DNA from: Entoloma clypeatum
Taxonomy: Eukaryota > Basidiomycota > Agaricomycetes > Agaricales > Entolomataceae
Assembly (NCBI GenBank): GCA_963565915.1
Contig: OY751485.1
Span: 434,001-498,000 of the forward strand
Direction of reading: 5' to 3'
DNA: 64,000 nucleotides
The position numbers and the translations under genes are program-made. Under the pieces are notes generated by a model. The model did no database searches. It saw only the letters and a program-made list of their open reading frames with translations, and was not told the DNA's origin. This document shows, in pieces, positions 58,681 to 64,000 of this stretch (the stretch's first letter is position 1; each line of letters opens with the position of its first letter).

Positions 58681-59659
58681 GGGTTTATATAGGTACTGAC
58701 TATAGGCGATAGCAGATAAGTCAGTACTACGGAAAGCAGTGCGCATGAGTAAGGCGACTGTGGAAAGCTATGTACAATAAGTAAGCTGACTGTGGAGTGA
58801 GTAATACTACTGTGGAAGGTGAGTCAATGCGGGAGTGAAGTGAGAGAAAGGAGATGCTGTGTCATAGTTAATAAGTAAGAGGGCGCCGAGATGGGCTGAT
58901 GAGTAAAAAGAATGATGAGGTCGTCAACATAGTGTATAGTCCGTAACATGTTCCCCCCCTCAAGCTCTGTGTCCTCACAGAGTCACTGTCCCCATTCAGT
59001 GCCATTGTCGGGGTTGGTCCAGTTGAGGTTAGTCTTGACACTCCAATCATGTATCAACTCCTTGTTGACAATGACAGCTAGGTTGAGGCCTCAAATGGTG
59101 AAACAGATGCGCTGGTTCTCGATGGTGAGGGTATTGGTGTAGTTCTTGAGGATTTGTTTTTCCTCAGAGTTAGGGGTGACAGGAAGATTGGACAACGAGT
59201 GGAGATGTAAGTACATCTGCTGATGAAGGATGTCGGTGAGGGCCGTTTTGAGTGTGTGGATTAGAGAGAGCTTTGCTCATGAGAGCGGTGACGACGGGAT
59301 TGATGTCAGGGGTGGAGGCGGCAGCGGTGATGTTGGACATGGTAGAAAAGATGTTTGATAAATAGAAGAAGAATGGCGAATTGGGAATGCTGAGCAAGTG
59401 ACTAGAGCGGGGAACTAGATTGGTTGGTTTGGTCAATGTGGTGATGGATCTTGACATGCTGCTTTTATTGTGGCGAGACGGGTTTTGCCGATGGAAATCA
59501 TGAATCAGTTCTCGAGCGTTCTGGACATTAGTCTGAGGTTCCCATGTATTTTCTTCTGGCCCATACCCTTCTCATTGGATGAGGTACTGGATCTTTCTGT
59601 GGAATTTCTGAGAGTCCAGGATTGTGGAAATGTGGTACTCTTCTTCTTGTCCTTCAATG
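58681..59659 (-). mobile_element. Fragment of a diverged chromovirus (3' part)
   Basis: From right to left it contains the pol C-terminus with chromodomain (about 59655-59450), a broken ORF3 (59340 to about 59000), the hairpin at 58966-58983, a purine tract, and most of an LTR starting TGTTACGGACTA at 58947 and cut off just after TATATAAACCCC near 58682. ORF3 has a frameshift near 59270 and an in-frame stop near 59092. Copia C3 interrupts pol at 59660. Confidence 0.85.
58966..58983 (-). promoter_or_regulatory. Hairpin before the polypurine tract, diverged copy
   Basis: CTCTGTG (AGGA on the minus strand) CACAGAG, the counterpart of 34778-34795 with the outer base pair swapped. Confidence 0.5.
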
Positions 59660-59969
59660 TGTTGAAGTTCCACCTGGGCGCTAGCCACAGGTGTACTGAG
59701 CAACATAGCTACAGTGGAAGTGCTCTACGATACCGCTATGGTCACTTACATGGTTTGGAGGGGGTAAGGCTAGTGAGAGCGGTTGAGGCTGGTGAGAGCG
59801 ATGGAGCTGGTTAAGAGTCAAGAGACAACTTATTGATATTGACAGTTTCCTGGTCTTATATACCGTACTACTGTTTGTACCAACCAAACAAGTATGTAAT
59901 GAAGATATGTAAAGGTCACGTGATGTAATCTAATCTAATCTAATCTACGTGATGGGAAAAGTTTCAACA
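59660..59969 (-). repeat. 3' LTR of copia C3
   Basis: 310 bp, same family as the C1 and C2 LTRs, with a few substitutions (GGTGTACTG, TACGATACCG region). Confidence 0.9.
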
Positions 59970-60044
59970 CCCCCCCATATTTAGTACATACTTCTAAATA
60001 CATTTTGCTTTTTCCCACATATATATATAGGTACTCTGTTTCGC

Positions 60045-63000
60045 CTAGTTTTTTATCAATCCGAAGTACGGGATAAACTTGGAAAAGAGGATTTTTCCCA
60101 GATTCTTAGTTAAAAGGTCTGCAGGGTTGTTCACTCCTTCAATGAATTCAACCGTAATTATCCCTTCAGAGACTTTTTCTCTGACGAAGTGGAATCGCAC
60201 GTCAATGTGCTTGGATCGCTTCTCAGTTACAGGGTTGGATGCGATAAAGACGGAGCCGTTGTTATCTCCGTAGATCGGTACTGATCCGATCTGCATTCCG
60301 AGTTCGGCAAGCATGCTTCTCAGCCATGTTGCTGCGCGACTGCAGTCTGATAACGCCATATACTCTGCTTCTGTGGAAGAGAGGGCGATGGTCTTTTGCG
60401 CCGATGATACCCATGTCACTGCTCCAGACGCCAGTGATATGAAGAAGCCAGTGGTAGACCTCCTCGTGTTCTCATCTGACGCCCAGTCGGAGTCTGTGAA
60501 TGCATAGATTCCTTTCCCTGAGTCGCCATCATAAATGATTGCGTAATTTTTTGTCGCCTTCAGATACCTGCAAATATCCCTAGCCACTTCTAAATGGCGT
60601 TTGGTGGGATTTGCGGAAAACTGTGACATTTTAATCACGGCAAAACAGATGTCTGGCCTTGTTCCAATCATCAGATATAGAAGTGATCCGATGACGGATT
60701 GGTACTTTGATTGAAGTTCTGCATTGGGTTCATCTTCGGACATCATGGGTTTGTAGCCCGTAGGAAGTGGGGTATGGGTGGCGTTAGATTCGCTCATCCC
60801 CATTCGTTCGAGTATTTTCTCAAGGTAAGGTACTTGATCGATGAAGATACGTTTCCCGTGTTGCCTTATTTGGATAGAGAGAAATTCTTTTGGTTCCCCA
60901 TCAGGCACAAGGTGCCCTAGGTCCCTACATTCCCATGTGGTCATGAAGGCCTTCTTTTTCTCTAGCATATATTCCTGGTTTGTGCCGAGAAAAGCAGAGT
61001 CGTCGACATAGATGACGGCGATTACAATTTCCCTGTTGGTACTTTTGTGAATGAACACTCCCGCATCGGAGTGAAGCCGGACAAAGCCGAGCGTTTTCAT
61101 GGAGGAATCAAGTTCCCTCCACCAGGCTAATGCGGCCTGCTTAAGTCCATATAGAGCTTTGAATAGTTGGTACACGAGGTGTTCTTTCCCTTTTACTATG
61201 TAGCCCTCAGGCTGTCGCATGTAAATGACTTCACGGAGCGTTCCATAGAGGAAGGCTGATGAGACGTCCAAAAGTGTCATGAACCACCCTTCAAGGGCTG
61301 TCAATGCCAGTATTAGTCGGACAGTTTCATATCTTACGACTGGTGAGAAGATCTGATCAAAGTCGATCCCTTCTACCTGTGAAAAGCCTTTTGCGACAAG
61401 GCGTGCTTTCAGACGCCCGTCGGATTTTTCGTTATAGACCCATTTGTTTCTTAGAGCTTTCCTCCCTGCAGGCAGGGGTACTAGCTCTGTGATCACCCCG
61501 CGGCGTTTGAGCATGTCTAGCTCTTTACGTTCAGCTGCATACCAGTCTTCTTTATTTGGAAGAGGGTATATGTCTTTATGGGACATTTCAACAATGCCAA
61601 CTTGGACCGATATCGCCTCCATCAGGAGGTCATTCATCCATGCCGTTTGACCGCCCAATCTCCGTCTTCGATCTAATTTTTCAAGATCAGACGCTGGAGT
61701 GTCTTCCCCATAGATGCTTCCTGGCATCTTCCGAACTCGTTGTTCCCTGATCGGTCGATCTGGTACTTGCTCGGGTTCCGGAGTGGGTATTTGCGGTTCG
61801 TCATCAGGCTCACTGGCAGGCAATTCGTTGTCTGATTCAGGTTGATCCTGTTCAATGGGAACTGGGTCATGAGGTGTTTCGTTGTGACTATCATCATCAT
61901 TGCTGCCGGGAATGAGATCCTCAAACTCATCAGCCGGCTCTGGGTCTTCCATTTCTGGGTGGTTTTCTGGCAACGGGTCGATGTGGCATCTAGGGTACTT
62001 GCTTTCATCAAAGATAGCTTTCCCGCCCATGAAAATCGTGTTAGTCTCAGGATCCATGAAGCGGTATCCTTTGACCCCTGGTTTCGATCCGAGATAAATC
62101 ATCAATCGGGATCTTGATTCCAGGGAGTTCCTACGTTTCTCCTTTGGGATATATACATATGCCTGACATCCAAATACTCTGACGCTGGACATGTCGGGGA
62201 TCTCATTGGTCACCCTGAAGTAAGGGGTTTTCCATTCAAGATGCTGCATGGGGGTTCTGTTGTAGAGAAATGCTGCGTGTTCCAAACAGAATTCCCACCA
62301 CATGGGCGGTAAGCATGCATCGAAGCGCAATGCCTGAGATTTTTCCCATAGTGTTCGATTGATCCTTTCTGCTCTACCATTCTGCTGGTGCTGATATGGG
62401 AGCGTGACGTTGATCAGAATTCCATGATCGGCAAGTACATCCTTGTATTCGTCAAATTCTCCACCTCCATCAACCCGCCATTTTTTAGGGGTGGCGGCGA
62501 ATTGATTCTGGATCATCACAAGGAATTGTTTCAGCGCCATGATGGCGCCTGACTTTTTCCTAAGCAAGACGACCCAGACATGGGAAGAAAATCATCCAAA
62601 AAGGTAAGGAAATATTTGTACTTATGGTATGATGCCGTGGATATCTGCTTTAAATCCGAATGGATTAAATCAAAGGGTTTAACAGCCCTTGTCATCGAGT
62701 TGGGATAAGATTGATTCGGCATTTTCCCTTTTAGGCACCCCGTGCAGCTTTCCTGTGATTTCTCACGTACTAACGTTCTGGGTACTCCTTTGGTACTGGT
62801 GGGAATCTTATTGAGCGCCTGGTCATTTGGGTGGCCAAGGCATTTATGCCAGGTTTCAACAGTGATTTTGCTAGAGATCGCGTGGATTTGGTCATAGCGT
62901 ATTTCAGTGTCTAACCAATAAATGGTTTGTCCGAGAATGTGAGGCGAGAACTGTATTTTGTTCTGTCCTTTGGAGATGTTAATTTCTCCACGCATTCCGT

Positions 63001-64000
63001 CTACTTTGTAACCGTGATTAAGGAAGATGCCTAGGGACAATAGGCATGTGTCCATGTCCGGAATGTAGAATACAGGTCGGAGAAGATGGGTTTTTATTTC
63101 CCCATTTAGGGTATGCCATACTGGAACGGCCCCAACTCCGAGAATTTCCAGTTTCTTTCCCTTTGCAGCTGTTTGGACAAATCGCTTAGCCTTGAGAGGC
63201 CTGTAGTACACGAAGTCTTTAAACTCATGGGTAAAGTGTAAGCGCCGGAATCTAAGATCCACTGAGCGCGTTCTTTCTCTTTGCAGTGTGTGCAGGACGC
63301 AAAATGTTTGGTATATTTTTTGTACAGATCATCGCTAAAGAGATCTATACTATCTGCATCGGTACTGGCTAATATATATTCAAACGTCTGTGCGTGATTA
63401 TTAGCATTTCCCATTTGGTCAAGTTTGAGAGAAGGATGTGACGAACCGTCAAGTTCAATCAGCCCATCTTCGAATTGTTCCGGCCCCATCCGCTCGCTTT
63501 GATGGTCTATGTCCATCATCCTGAGCTAGTCATCCAAGGGTGGAGTGACTCGACGCTGCTTGGATGGTCTTCCATCTTCTTCTGGGATAATTGTATCCAG
63601 AATTCGAAGGTTTGACCCTGAGGGATGAGCACCAATGTTTCGCGCGAGTTTGTGGATGTGATCGTTCTTTTTCCACACGGACGGTTTTCCAGAAGGAAGC
63701 CCGGTGTACTGTGACGGAGGGGGGTTCATGCGTTGCAGGAGCGACTGCATTTTTCCGGAATCGGGCTGTGCGGTACTTGTCATTTTCCCGCGGCCAGTGA
63801 TGGTGGTGAAGGACGGTGCCGGAAGAGGAGGGAAGTGGATGGCGGGAGCAACAAACTCAACCGTTTCTTCCACATGGTCGGACGTGTTGTCCGCAGTGTT
63901 GGCGCTTTTCTTTTGGTTGCGCCAGCGTCCTTTTCCCTTCTTCTTTTCAGAAGCGGTACTTGGGTCGGCCGAGTTAGGCTGCTCGTCAGCATCATTCTGC
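60045..64000 (-). pseudogene. Gag-pol polyprotein of copia C3, broken
   Basis: RT, RNase H and most of integrase are open from 62567 to the stop at 60045. Breaks lie further 5': a small deletion near 62585 (integrase frame shift), a 4-nt deletion near 63241 just before the protease motif, and an in-frame TAG near 63526 in the gag-protease spacer. At the codon that is TGA in C2 (55403) it keeps CGA. It is not functional as it stands. Confidence 0.9.

Larger units (their letters stand above)
59660..64000 (-). mobile_element. Ty1/copia retrotransposon C3 (incomplete in window, decayed)
   Basis: The 3' LTR begins at 59660; the element runs past the window end within gag. It entered the chromovirus fragment next to CAATG (59655-59659); the matching duplication would lie outside. 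It is very similar to C2 along its length. Confidence 0.9.

Overview
This 64 kb window is nuclear DNA of a filamentous basidiomycete, most likely a mushroom-forming agaricomycete. Four things point there: genes cut by many 47-70 nt GT-AG introns, a 27-exon GCN1, a family of small ricin-B-type (beta-trefoil) lectin genes, and an unusually dense nest of fungal Ty1/copia, Ty3/gypsy (chromovirus), Tc1/mariner and hAT-type elements. No replicon, CRISPR array or bacterial feature is present.

Layout. 1-2.6 kb: no confident gene, only frame-shifted coding-like stretches. 2.66-11.96 kb (-): a full GCN1 homologue, the HEAT-repeat activator of the eIF2alpha kinase GCN2, about 2,615 aa. 12.94 kb (+): a tRNA-Thr(AGU)-like gene with three extra bases exactly at the canonical intron site. 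13.2-15.7 kb (-): a two-exon DUF2828-type protein with a vWA-like MIDAS motif. 15.8-19.0 kb and 43.9-49.4 kb (-): six paralogous five-exon (one four-exon) beta-trefoil lectin genes. Several carry, on their 3' side, a copied scrap of the DUF2828 promoter and 5' end, so the array grew by duplication of a unit next to the DUF2828 gene.

19.3-41.2 kb: a mobile-element nest splits the lectin array. A TIR element contains a palindromic MITE, which contains a decayed copia element (C1), which contains a GATA-rich solo LTR; a mariner-type MITE sits on the right side. Next to it is a decayed copia element of another family (C4) carrying two hAT-type MITEs. The second MITE was hit by a structurally complete chromovirus with apparently identical LTRs. 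A Tc1/mariner element follows, its transposase split by another solo LTR. Most insertions can be ordered by perfect target-site duplications.

50.5 kb (+): a possible small secreted-protein gene. 51.3-64 kb: a second copy of that solo LTR, split by an almost intact copia element (C2); a short tandem repeat; a fragment of a diverged chromovirus; and a third copia copy (C3) that runs off the window.

The most interesting material is the chromovirus at 28.6-35.2 kb. It shows a Tf1-like self-priming signature, an 875-nt predicted leader with no ATG, a third ORF downstream of pol that is conserved in the diverged second copy, and a hairpin before the polypurine tract with a compensatory base-pair change between the copies.
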